A stretch of 5,833 nt of DNA, taken from Campylobacterales bacterium. GTDB taxonomy: Bacteria > Campylobacterota > Campylobacteria > Campylobacterales > QNZT01. A program made the position numbers and the translations under genes. Within the stretch, counting starts at the first letter, position 1; every line of letters starts with the position of its first letter. Location of the stretch: NCBI GenBank assembly GCA_027080605.1, contig JALWRO010000145.1, positions 1-5,833 on the forward strand, read 5' to 3'. The notes beneath the pieces are model-generated. The model was not told where the DNA came from, searched no databases, and saw only the letters and a program-made list of their open reading frames with translations. This document shows positions 5,832-5,833 of the stretch, in pieces.

Positions 5832-5833
5832 AG

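Overview
The window looks like chromosomal DNA of a Campylobacterota bacterium, probably a free-living Sulfurimonas- or Sulfurovum-type organism. This is inferred from protein character, from AT-rich promoters with extended -10 boxes and no clear -35 box, and from moderate GC. It rests on general resemblance rather than a search.

Layout. Positions 2-853 hold the 3' two-thirds of trkA (cytoplasmic RCK subunit of a Trk/Ktr-type K+ uptake system), cut by the window edge. trkH (835-2289), the K+-translocating membrane subunit, overlaps trkA by 19 bp. After an AT-rich gap carrying a good extended -10 promoter comes a ClC-family chloride channel or transporter (2432-3841) with a basic helical C-terminal tail. 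A second gap (3842-3990) holds another extended -10 promoter, a dyad near the predicted transcription start, a 5'-UTR hairpin and a strong Shine-Dalgarno, followed by a short-form malic enzyme (3991-5274). A 9-bp GC-rich hairpin without a T-tract follows its stop.

Region 5310-5722 is a decayed insertion-sequence remnant. It keeps the minus-strand N-terminal part of an IS1182-like (DUF772) transposase, with a stop at codon 8 and no body. The last ~90 bases hold an open minus-strand frame that reads as the C-terminal membrane segment of an unidentified protein.

Functionally, trkA, trkH and the ClC gene form a neighbourhood for K+ and Cl- movement (turgor, ion balance, membrane potential). Malic enzyme is a separately promoted central-carbon gene linking malate and pyruvate. 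I see no CRISPR array, tRNA, rRNA or clear candidate for a new multi-gene system. The most unusual items are the channel-like residue changes in the ClC protein, the malic enzyme leader, and the broken IS with an unexplained inverted repeat.
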